Positions 54,890 to 64,000 of a stretch of 64,000 bases of DNA are shown here, piece by piece. Numbering within the stretch: position 1 is the stretch's first letter; each line of letters opens with the position of its first letter. The notes below the pieces were generated by a model, which worked only from the letters and a program-made list of their open reading frames with translations, did no database searches and had not been told where the DNA came from. The DNA is from Takakia lepidozioides. Taxonomy: Eukaryota; Streptophyta; Takakiopsida; Takakiales; Takakiaceae. The translations under genes and the position numbers were made by a program. The DNA is taken from assembly GCA_030704615.1 (NCBI GenBank), contig CM060734.1, positions 24,800,001 through 24,864,000 of the forward strand. Reading direction: 5' to 3'.

Positions 54890-55445
54890 CTAGACCAGCA
54901 TTCACTCAACCAGCTAACTTACAGAATTCAACATCAAAATTCAGGGCCGATTCTCATAAGAGGGAACAATAGGGTGTTGACAAATGTATAGAAATGTGGG
55001 AAACCTTGAGTTGGTGACCATGTGCTTCACCCCTTCTCCCATCATTCATAGGTCTCCAAAGCCTGCATCCCGCATACCCTGCAAGCATCGCGTTCCACGA
55101 CACCACATCTCATTCAGCTATAGTGTTGAACTCTCATTTCGCATCCTCAATGCTCCCACATTTGGCATACATGTCCACCAGAGCAGTGTGCAGGATGAGT
55201 TCTAGTACAATTGCAGATGTGATGATGTCACCATGGATCTCTTGGCCCTTTTCCAGGGTTGCCAGGCTTGCACACGCATTGCAAACACACACAAACATTA
55301 TGTGATCGGGCTTTCACCCCTTCCCCCATCAGTTGCTCATAGGTCTCCAAAGCCTCCATCCCACGTCCCTGTTGTGCATACCCTGCAAGCATCGCACTCC
55401 ACGATGCCACATCTCATTCAGCCATAGTGTTGAACACTCCCTTTG
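54890..55445 (-). pseudogene. PPR fragments inside the CACTA element, copy a
   Basis: Minus-strand text with MASWSAMLAGYAQQGRGMEA, LETYEQLMGEGVK, and CGKCGSIEDAK-like pieces, plus shorter repeats of the same exon near 55020-55150. It is the same PPR motif set as at 35902-36570. Frames are short because of shifts. Confidence 0.75.
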
Positions 55446-55459
55446 CATGCACCCACATT

Positions 55460-57660
55460 TGTCATACATGTCCAGTACCAGGGGTGTCCATAATGACATC
55501 TGGTAATCTGACAGGCATTCACGATTGTCCCACCATTGACTGGGGTCAGAAAAGTACTCATTCCACATCTTCTCCTCATCTCTGTTTCCTGTTTGTGGAT
55601 ACTTTCATGTTGTCACATTGGCAGTATCATGTCATAAGTCACTCCAAACTCAATTCACTCAACCAGCTAACTTGCAGAATTCAACATCAAAATTCAGGGC
55701 CGATTCTCATAAGAGGGAAAAACAGGGTGAAAAGTGTTGAAGAAGGTGCCTTCATTAGCAGTGCCTAATTACAATCGAATGTGTCGCTGCTGCTGCGGCT
55801 TCTAATTGACCATCTACCCATGCGGGTTTCTTGTAGCTATCATTCCACAGGGAATCATAGGTAATCTGGAGCTTGAAATCCGGCCCTCTTGGATGAATCT
55901 GGACCCACACTCTATACCTGCTCCTTCAGCTATCCATGCTTCTGCACTAATCATGCATACATCCTTGCCTTGTTGCTAGTAGCTGCCAATGACAACCTAG
56001 ATTTTTTCTAGGAAACACCCTCACACGAGTTCCTATGCTCAATGACATCTGCTACTCTCTGTGATGCAGTAGGCATTCACCTTTTTGCCTCGATTGTCCC
56101 ACCATTGACTGGGGTCAGAAAAGTATTCATTTCACTTCACCGTCACCTCATTGACAAACTATCCATGCAGCTTGACCTGAGACTAACAAATCTGCCATGG
56201 CCAAGACAGCCAGGCACAAGAACAAAAGTAGGTGTCCATACCAGTGCAGAGAGTGTGGATGCAAGCAGGATCAGGCTCAAGATCATCTTTGGCAGCTATG
56301 AACAGGCAAGGCACCTCAAACCCATTGATCTCCACATGTGTTGCCACCTTAACCAATAACTTTGCATCATGCATCCATGATGCCTCATCCGAGCTACCAT
56401 GCCATACCATCCAGGAACATTTCCTCTCAGCCCCTTTATCCAGATGTATTAGCCCTCGCTCTCTTTCTGCTAGAGGATCAGTCTGAAATCAACCTCACAA
56501 TTCCTAAATAACGGACATAAATCCACATTCAATTCCCTTGGGAATTGAATTGCAATGGCAATTTGGGTCTAGTCTCATATATCCCGGTGGACTAAACCAT
56601 CGCAGCCAGCTCTAGGGTGTTATCAGGAATAGAGCCTTAAATGGTACATCAGAGCCCCAAACAACCACAGATCCACCCAACAAGCTAACTTACAAAATTC
56701 ATCCTAGGTAATCTTGTGCTTGAAATCTGGCCCTCTTGGATGAATCTGGACCCACACTCTATCCCTGCTCCTTCAGCTATCACTGCCTCTACAAATCACA
56801 AATCATGCATACATCCTTGCCTTGCTGCTAGCAGTTGACAATGACACCTACCAACAACGAGCAGACTCTAGAAATTCATGCAGATTTGTTCTAGCAAACA
56901 CCCCAACCCTACTTATCACACTACTTCCTATGCTGACTTACGCTTCCAAAAGGCATTCACCTTTCTGCCTCGATTGCATCTGTTTCTCTCTGTAATCCAA
57001 CATGCATTCACCTTAGCCTCCATTGTCCCACCATTGAATGGGGTCCGAAAAGTGTTCATTGCAAAGCTTCTCTTCATCTTTGTTATCTGTTTTTGGTTAC
57101 TTTCCTGTTGCCACATCAGCAGTAGCTTGTCAAAGTCACTCCAAACCACCAAAGAGCTAACTTACAAATTCAATATGCAAATTCAGGGCCGAGTCTGATG
57201 AGAGGGCAAAACAGGCTGAAATAGGTCGAAGCAGAAGGTGCCCTCACCACTTTGTCCTCGACCTTGTGTCATGACCCATGGAGGATTTGACTGACCATGA
57301 ACCCAAGAGGACCTCTTGTGTGTGCTGCTTGCATCTATAGTCATGTAATGTCGGATTGGTCTGTGAGAACCACCACGTTGCAGCTTAGCAGGCAGAGATT
57401 GAAACACGGCCTGCTAAGGATGGACAAACTTCTTCACATCGTACATGAAGAAAAGCCACACCTTGTGATTGCGGTTGTCCCACCATCGTGAAGGATCTTT
57501 ATAAAACTCATGCCAGCTCACATCACGAATAAGCTAACTTGCAGAATTCTACATGAAATTTTAGGGACGACTCTGATAACAGGGCAAAACATGGTGAAAT
57601 GTGTTGAAGAAGGTACCTTCATTAGCAGCGAATTGTTCTATCAATTGTGCTGCTGCCGCT
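55460..57660 (-). repeat. PPR-associated module array
   Basis: Several copies of one composite unit: CCACCATTGACTGGGGTCAG, CACTCAACCAGCTAACTTGC, CAGGGCCGATTCTCATAAGA, GTTGAAGAAGGTGCC and TGGATGAATCTGGACCCACA occur in this order at about 55520-55920, 56060-56150, 56690-56770, 56940-57260 and 57530-57660. The unit joins an apparent intron or leader to the QLIKSGT exon of the PPR gene. A host-gene remnant at 55990-56500 is possible but unrecognised. Confidence 0.7.
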
Positions 57661-58390
57661 TCTGTTTCCAAGATGACATCTGGTACAATTCCAGCTTTGA
57701 TAATGTTACTATGGACCTCTTTCCTCTTTTCCAGAGCTCCCAGGCTTGCACACGCATTGCACACACAAACAAATGTAATGTGGTTGGGCTTCACCGCTTC
57801 GCACATCATTTGCTCATATGTCTCCAAAACATTCCTACCACACCTATGCTTGGTAAATCCTTCCAACATAATTCGGCACGTTATCAAAGATCATTGAGGC
57901 ATTATGTTGAACACTTGGTGAGCATCCCTGATGCTCCAGCACTTAACATACATGTTGACAAGGGTGTTGAGTAGAATTTTTTTTGGCGTGAATCCACAAT
58001 GGATAATGTGGGTGTGCACCTGCTTTCCAGCTTCCAGGCCTTCCATCTTGATGCACTTAAGCAAGAGACAGACATACATATCTGAATCTGCTAACATGCC
58101 TCCTTGGTTTAGAGTCTGTAGAGCCTCTATCAGGCTGCCTACCGCACAAAGTATCTTCACATGCCCAGAAGTGCCAGAAGAGGCATTGTGGACTCCCTCT
58201 CTTGATCCTCTAATTTCAGAAGTTGTGGTTATGGTTGAGGTGCCTGATTTTATCAACTGTGCCGCTGCAGCTGCTGCCTTTAGTTGACCATCTACCCATA
58301 CAGGTTTCTTGTAGCTACTAATCCACCTGGAATCAAGGTAATCTGGAGCTTGAAGTCCAGCCCTCTTGGATGAATCTAGACCCACACTCT
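57561..58390 (-). pseudogene. PPR protein N-terminal fragment, copy b
   Basis: Minus strand from 58385: WVDGQLKAAAAAAQLIKSGT, then a Ser/Thr linker, then PPR repeats LADSDMYVCLLLKCIKMEGL, EAGKQVHTHIIHCGFTPKKI, LLNTLVNMYVKC, then (after a stop near 57890) GRNVLETYEQMMCEAVKPNH, ITFVCVCNACASLGALEKRK. It lacks the E and DYW parts. PPR proteins bind organelle RNA; this copy is not functional. Confidence 0.8.
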
Positions 58391-58399
58391 ATCCCTGCT

Positions 58400-59095
58400 C
58401 CTTCAGCTATCCATGCCTCTACACAAATCATGCATACATCCTTGCCTTGCAACTGATAATGACAGCCTAGATATGTTCTAGGAAACACCCAACTCAGCTT
58501 ATTACTCTATATTGAATTGCGTCTGCTACTCTCCTGTAATGTAACAGGCATTCACCTTTTTGCCTCGGTGTCCCACCATTGACTGGGGTTAGAAATGTAT
58601 TCATTCCGCAGCTTCTCCTCATCTCTGTTACGTGTTTTTGGATACTTTCCTGTTTTCACAGTGGCAGTATCATGTCAAAGTCACTCCAAAACTACATTCA
58701 CTCAACCAGCTAACTTGCAGAATTCAACATGGAAATTTAGGGCCGATTTTGATAAGAGGGAAAAACAGGGTGAAATGTGTTGAAGAAGGTGCCTTGATTA
58801 CCAGTGCCTAATTTTATCAGTTGTGCCGTTGCTGCTGCGGCATCCAGTTGACCATCTACCCATGCAGGTTTCTTGTAGCTATTGATCCACAGGGAATCAT
58901 GAGTAATCTTGTGCTTGAAATCTGGCCCTCTTGGATGAATCTGGACCCACTCTCTATCCCTGCTCCTTCAGCTATCTCTGCCTCTCTGTTCTAGCAAACA
59001 CCCTAACCCTACTTATCACACAAGTTCCTATGTTGACTTGAGCTTCCAACAGGCATTCATCTTTTTGCACCAACGAGCTAACTTGCAGAATTCAA
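58400..59095 (-). repeat. PPR-associated module, further copy
   Basis: Same order of strings as 55460-55930: TGGATGAATCTAGACCCACA, then CCACCATTGACTGGGGTTAG at about 58571, CAGCTAACTTGCAGAATTCA at 58707 and again at 59078, and GTTGAAGAAGGTGCC at 58780. The repetition points to local tandem duplication within the element. Confidence 0.7.
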
Positions 59096-59099
59096 CCTG

Positions 59100-59960
59100 G
59101 AAATTTTAGGGACGACTCCGATAACAGGGGAAACAGGCTGAAATGTGTTGAAGAAGGTGCTCATAGGTCTCCAAAGCCTCCATCCCGCGCCCTTGCTGTG
59201 CATATTCTGCAATCATCGCACTCCACGACACCACATCTCGTTCAACCATACTGTTGAACACTCCCTTTGCATCCTCGATGCACCCACATTTTGCATACAT
59301 GTCCACGAGTGACGAGAGTACTGTTCAGAATGACATCGGGTACAATTCCAGCTCTGACAATGTCACCATGGACCTCTTTGCCCTTTTCCAGGGCTGCCAG
59401 GCTTGCAAATGCAAACGTGATGTGGTCGGGCTTCACCCCTTCCGCCATCGTTTGATCGTAAACGAACGTGACCAGGTTTGCCTTTTACCCCTTCCGGCAT
59501 CATTTGCTTATAGGTCTCCAATGCCTCCATCTCGCATCCATACTGGGGAATATCCCGCGATCATCACACTCCAAGACACGACATTTCGTTCAGCCATATT
59601 CTCAAACACTCCCTTTGTATCCTCAATACTGCCACATTTGGCATACATGTCCACGAGGGTATTGTTCAGAATGACATCAGGTACAATTCCAATTTGATAA
59701 TGGCACCATGGACCTTTTATCCTTCTCCAGGGCTGCCAGGCTCGCACACGCATTGCAAACACAAACGAACGTGACCCGGTCTGGCTTCACCCCTTCCCGC
59801 ATTATTTGCTCATACGCCTCCGTAGCCTCTATACCACACCCCCGCTGTGCATATCCTCGCCCTTCCTGCATCATTTGCTCAAGAATAAGCTCAAGAAAGT
59901 TGCATCAGTGCCCCTGCATTGCATATCCTGCGATCATCGCGTTCCATGACACAGGTTCTC
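59100..59960 (-). pseudogene. PPR repeats inside the CACTA element, copies c-e
   Basis: Three overlapping runs of the same PPR cassette, separated by shifts. Frames 59106-59306 (MDMYAKCGCIEDAKGVFNSM, VERDVVSWSAMIAEYAQQGR), 59242-59448 (MAEGVKPDHITFAFASLAAL), 59508-59762 and 59677-59874 (EAYEQIMREGVKPDRVTFVC). Together they cover the PLS repeat unit several times. The cassette multiplied after capture or came from a long PPR array. Confidence 0.8.
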
Positions 59961-60059
59961 ACTGCTTCGGCTCGATACTACGAAAACAAATGGTAGCGCG
60001 GGAGACAAAAGGAGGCTAAGTCCCAGGCCTCTGTGTTCACGGCTGAACGTGGGCAACCC

Positions 60060-60553
60060 TAAAGCAACTTTTTGAATTTTTTAACTTTTTGTACTTTGTA
60101 TCATTCCATTAACACAAGTGCTTCGTTAAAGATAGATGGATGAGGTCATCCAATGGATGAACCCATTCATGTATATGCCTTAAGATGCCATGTGTAGTGA
60201 TGTAGTCATATAAATAGAGCTGTGAAACCTCATGTAGTCATGTAGTCATAAGCTTCTATGGCATGTCATCAATGTGTAGTAGTGGTGTAGTCATTTAGTC
60301 ATAAGCTTATATGGCACGTGTCTGACGTGTAGTATTGCGTATGACTACTAGTTATATAAACCAAGCCTATGTTCTTGGTCAACAATGTTTGACCGCGGCT
60401 CCTAGTCATGTAGTAAAATGTATGACTGCATTAGATTAAAATATATTAAAATGCCCCCAACAATGGGTTTCATCACTTCGTAGTCACATACATAGTCATG
60501 GTTACCAAGGTTTATATCACCCGTAGTCATAAAAACATTAATCTGTAGAAGTG
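60060..60553. repeat. Right subterminal repeats of the CACTA element
   Basis: Dense TGTAGTCATGTAGTCATAAG-type motifs and TATGACTAC, mirroring the left end. It terminates GTAGTCATAAAAACATTAAT, CTGTAGAAGTG. Confidence 0.7.
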
Positions 60554-60556
60554 ATA

Positions 60557-61818
60557 GAGGGGACAATGCGGGGAGGGAAAAAGACGTGGCCAGAATATGT
60601 GTTTACGTTGATGTCCCATATATTGTGCATATCGGAGATTAAGCATATGTCTGATTTGGGTGTCAGTGGTTGCTTTGGAGTGCCAAAAGTAGTTTGAGAG
60701 TTTGTTATGGAGTACTGCGGATTGTGTCCATTTCTGTATGTATATTTTAGTGTGGCTAGCAGATACCGAGGTTTGCTTATTGGCTTCTCGAGTAAGGGTT
60801 TTCAAAAGGTTGAGTATGGGTCGGGGTTCAAGGGGGTCGGGTATAGGGTGTATTAGCCAGAATGGGTGGTATGTGCTATGTGGATGGGATCATTGGTAGG
60901 GTCAACAGGGGGTTCGTCGGCACCTTCCTGGGCAAGAAGGTCGGTAGCCTCGTTCCCCCGGATACTTGTGTGTGTGCGTACTTTGATAAAGTGAATGGGT
61001 TGGTTGATGGAGATAGCCAGGTTGGCGATGGCTGTGATGAGATTACGGTCAGAGTGGTGATGGCGAGAAGATGGGCGAGAGAGGTGGTTGCGGATGAGAA
61101 AGAGCAAGGTGAGGCTGTTTGTGAAGATATAATGTGGAGGGGAGAATGAGGACAATTGGGCGAGCGCTTCAAATATTGCCATGAGTTCCGCACGAAGTAT
61201 GATAGCAGGACCAGGAAGTCTGTGAGCGGTGCCCTGATTGGTAGCGGCATGGTATATACTCCATAACGTGCGTGGGAGCCGGTGAGGGAGCCGTCGGCGT
61301 AGTGGGAGTGGGATGGAGGAAATTTGGGAGGTATAATTTGGCAGTAGGATGGGATCAGCATGACTTGCCGTGGGGGTAGCTGCACAGATTACACCAAACA
61401 ATTTGTGGAAAGAATGGATATCCGGAGCTATAGGCGTTACAGATGAAGCATTATGCTTACTAAGTTGTAGAGTAGAATTACTGTAGTTAGCTAGCATAGG
61501 CGTGGTGGCCGGGCACGGTAGCGCCTTTTTCCATGCCTTGCTTAAGTTAATCCTAGGGAGTGGGCCAGGTGGAATTGTGAGGACTGGGTGTGTGATATGG
61601 TGGGGATAGATGGTGGTTTTTAGCTTGTGAGTGCGCTTAAGGAGTCGATTCAGTAAGGCAGGGAAGGTGGGAGGTATGGTGGAATGTGTGGTGTGTTGGA
61701 CATGAAGGAGAAGGGTAAGGGTGGGTTCTTTGTAACAAAGGTATTTGGGGAGAGGTGGGGTGTGGATGTACCGGAGTTGGTAAGGTTCGATAGCGGCGAG
61801 GAGTGTTACGCTGGGTGG
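60557..61818 (-). pseudogene. LINE family L2, RNase H region, minus strand
   Basis: Minus-strand frame of about 320 codons. RNase H motifs: the 61385-60876 frame has FPPSHSHYADGSLTGSHARY, then LRAELMAIFEALAQL, YIFTNSLTLLFLI (catalytic Asp now Asn), FIKVRTHTSIRGNEATDLLA, and further RYAQYMGHQRKHIFWPRLFP near 60600. Homologous to 45944-46795. It is continued beyond the CACTA element at 53841. The open frame runs past 61818 into the satellite only by chance. Confidence 0.78.
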
Positions 61819-61908
61819 GACCGTGCTGTCACAACATTTCATCCCCCTAGATGGAAATGCGGCGCCGAATTTCCATCCAGGGGGATGAAATGTTGTGACA
61901 GCACGGTC
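61819..61908. repeat. 90-bp near-perfect palindrome at satellite border
   Basis: Two 45-bp arms centred at 61863/61864 on GGCGCC with two mismatched pairs. The outer arm GACCGTGCTGTCACAACATT continues CATCCCCCTAGATGGAAA. The inner 30 bp is the palindrome shared by all satellite units; the outer part is unique to this border copy. Confidence 0.93.
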
Positions 61909-64000
61909 TCTCCCCCCGGAACAATTTCATCCAAACCCCCATGGATGGAAATTCGGTGCCGCATTTCCATCCTGGGGATGAAATCTGGGTTCCAGCTGGG
62001 CTTCTCTCCCCCCGAGACGACTTCATCCAAACCCTCTGGATGGAAATTCGGCGCCGTATTTCCATCCTAGGGACGAAATTGGGGTGCCACCTGGCATTCT
62101 CTCCCCCCAAGACGACTTCATCCAAAATCCCCAAGATGGAAATTCGGCATCGTATTTCCATCCTGTGGATGAAATTGGGGTTCCAACTGGCACTCTCTCC
62201 CCCCCGAGAGGACTTCATCTAAACGCTCGAGGATGGAAATTTGGCACCGTATTTCCATCTTGTGGATGAATTTGGGTGCCACCTGGCCCGAAAAGCCCGA
62301 AAAAATCCAAAAATGGAAGAAAATGGATGAAAATCGTCCGTAATTAGGAAGATCTCCACCCGGGATGGTCAAATCTGACCGCGCTGGATGGAAATTCAGC
62401 GCTGAATTTCCATGCAGGTGGATGAAAATGGTGTGTCAGCTCGGTTCCCCCCGCCCCCCCCCCCCCCCCCCCCCCCCCCCCCGAAGATTTCATCCAACCC
62501 CCATGAATGGAAATTCAGTGCCAGATTTCCATCCAAGGGATGAACTTTCCCGGTACAAGCTGGCCCTTTCTCATTCCGAAACAATTTCAGCCAACTCCTT
62601 CCGAATGGAAATTCGGCGCCGCATTTCCATCCTCGGGGATGAACTTGGGTGCCACCTGGCTGGCTCTCCTCCCAAAACGACTTCATCCAACTCCCCCCGG
62701 ATGGAAATTTGGTGTCGCATTTCCATCCGGGGGGGATGAACTTGGGTGCCACCTGGCCGGCTCTCCTCTGGAAACGACTTCATCCAGCTCCCCCCGGATG
62801 GAAATTCGGTGCCGCATTTCTATCCGGGGGGATGAAAATATTCTGCCAAGTAGGACTCTTGCCCCCCGAAATGATTTCATCCAACACCCCTTGGATGCAA
62901 ATGCGGCACCAAATTTCCATCTGGGGGGATGAACTTCGGTGCCAGGTGGCCCTCTCTTCCCCCGAGATCATTTCATCCAAACCCCCTTGGATGGAAATTC
63001 GGCGCCGTATTTCCATCCTGGGGATGAAATTTGGGTGCCAGCTGGGCTTCTCTACCCCGAGACGACTTTATCCAAACCCTCAGGATGGAAATTCGGCACC
63101 ATATTTCCATCCTTGGGACAAAATTGGGGTGCCACCTGGCATTCTCTCCCCCCATGAAGACTTCATCCAAAATCCCCAGGATGGACATTCAGCGCGGTAT
63201 TTCCATCTTGGGGATGAAATTTGGGTTCCAACTGGCACTCTCTCCCCCCGAGAGGACTTCATCTAAACGCCCGAGGATGGAAATTTGGCGCCGTATTTCC
63301 ATCTTGCGGATGAATTTGGGTGTTACCTGGCCCGAAAAGTCCGAAAAAGTCCAAAAATGGAAGAAAATTGCCCGTAATCAGGAAGATCTCCACCCGGGAT
63401 GGTCAAATCTAACCGCGCTGGATGGAAATTCGGCGCCGAATTTCCATCTAGGTGGATGAAAATGGTGTATCAGCCCCCCCCCCCCCCCCCTCCCCCTCCG
63501 AGAAGATTTCATCCAACCCCAATGGATGGAAATTCGGTGCCAAATTTCCATCCAAGGGATGACCGGTACAAGCTGGCCCTTTCTCCTCCCGAAACGATTT
63601 CATCCAACTCCCCCCATGGAAATTCGGCGCCGCATTTCCATCCGGGGGGGATGAACTTGGGTGCCACCTGGCCAGCTCTCCTCCCGAAATGACTTCATCC
63701 AACTCCCCCGGATGGGGATTCGGCGCCGCATTTCCATCCGGGGGGATGAAAATATTCTGCCAAGTGGGTCTCTCGCCCCCGGAAATGATTTCATCCAACT
63801 CCCCTTGGATGGAAATGCGGCACCGAATTTCCATCCGGGGGGATGAACTTCGGTGCCAGGTGGCCTTCTCTTCGCCCGAGATCATTTCATGCGGCGCCGA
63901 ATTTCCATCCAAGGGGGGTGGGATGAAATGGTCTTGGGGGAGGAGAGGGCCAGCTGGCACCCAACTGCATCCCCCGGATGGAAATTCGGCGCCAAATTTC
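61819..64000. repeat. Satellite of about 97-bp units with 30-bp palindrome (family P4)
   Basis: About 22 units, with palindrome centres near 61864, 61957, 62052, 62149, 62245, 62400, 62520, 62617, 62712, 62810, 62906, 63003, 63097, 63193, 63290, 63434, 63539, 63628, 63724, 63821, 63895 and 63990. Arms are GGATGGAAATTCGGC and GCCGAATTTCCATCC. Between them is CTCTCCCCCCGAGACGACTT-like text. A higher-order repeat of about 1035 bp is clear: the unusual segment GAAAAGCCCGAAAAAATCC at about 62288 recurs at 63332. The array continues past the window end. Open frames within it are by-products. Confidence 0.93.

Larger units (their letters stand above)
53845..60553. mobile_element. CACTA-type transposon carrying PPR fragments (6709 bp)
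   Basis: Left end CACTAGTACAGATTAACG, then TTTTTATGACTATGG. The right end, reverse complemented, is CACTTCTACAGATTAATG, then TTTTTATGACTACGG. Flanks carry the 3-bp duplication ATA (53842-53844 and 60554-60556). Subterminal regions (53880-54330 and 60170-60540) are packed with TAGTCAT/ATGACTA motifs, as CACTA elements are. It interrupts a minus-strand LINE whose parts resume on both sides. No transposase was found; the interior is PPR-DYW debris and repeat modules. Confidence 0.82.

Noticed and set aside
53845-60553. Functional PPR gene cluster
   Set aside because: No copy has an uninterrupted frame with a start, PLS array and DYW end; all are short pieces inside a transposon.
61840-64000. 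Many overlapping open frames on both strands (up to 205 codons) in the satellite
   Set aside because: They repeat the same 33-residue text in step with the 97-bp unit and arise from lack of stops in the repeat.

Overview
This window looks like nuclear DNA of a land plant with a large, repeat-rich genome. A seedless vascular plant (fern or lycophyte) is my best guess, not a proof. The clues are a plant-type beta-tubulin gene with two introns at the usual plant positions, several decayed PPR-DYW organelle RNA-editing gene fragments, and dense nested retrotransposon and DNA-transposon debris. The only intact recognisable gene is beta-tubulin (16285-17908). Nearly everything else is mobile-element sequence broken by stops, frameshifts, deletions and nested insertions.

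Layout. 1-300: LINE tail. 660-1700: arrays of a palindrome repeat. 2300-8120: a decayed chromodomain Ty3/gypsy element with an LTR. 8167-8665: gag of another LTR element. 8968-14790: a plant L1-like LINE, split by a 2.0-kb TIR element (9518-11516, 9-bp target duplication) that carries a second palindrome array. 16285-17908: beta-tubulin. 18597-22326: unrecognised reading frames, then a gag-protease remnant. 24940-26623: end of a MULE-like element coding a SWIM-domain transposase C-terminus. 26624-26964: retroelement fragment with a PHD finger. 26965-35300: rearranged block with LINE, gag and PPR-linked debris, an unrecognised intron-containing gene on the minus strand whose intron holds a third palindrome array, and the N-terminal and DDE part of a MULE-like transposase. 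35902-36570: PPR-DYW pseudogene. 38204-45742: a decayed Ty3/gypsy element with the order gag, zinc knuckles, protease, C5 cytosine methyltransferase, RT, RNase H, integrase, PHD finger, LTR. 45743-48410: LINE fragment split by a solo LTR. 52225-53841: more LINE and an orphan gene fragment. 53845-60553: a CACTA-type transposon (3-bp target duplication) filled with PPR fragments, inserted in a minus-strand LINE. 61819-64000: satellite array built from a palindromic 97-bp unit.

Most notable. (1) A retrotransposon encodes its own DNA cytosine methyltransferase and a terminal PHD finger. Its own nonsense codons fit C-to-T loss at CAG and CGA. (2) Four unrelated palindrome families share one design: 10-15-bp arms, spacing mostly near 85-140 bp and, in three of them, a 2-bp TG/CA centre found in both orientations. 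(3) A transposon with 43-bp TIRs and an 8-bp target duplication now has its two ends 8.2 kb apart in the same orientation, which records an inversion.

No tRNA gene, rRNA, CRISPR array, origin or bacterial-type operon was seen.
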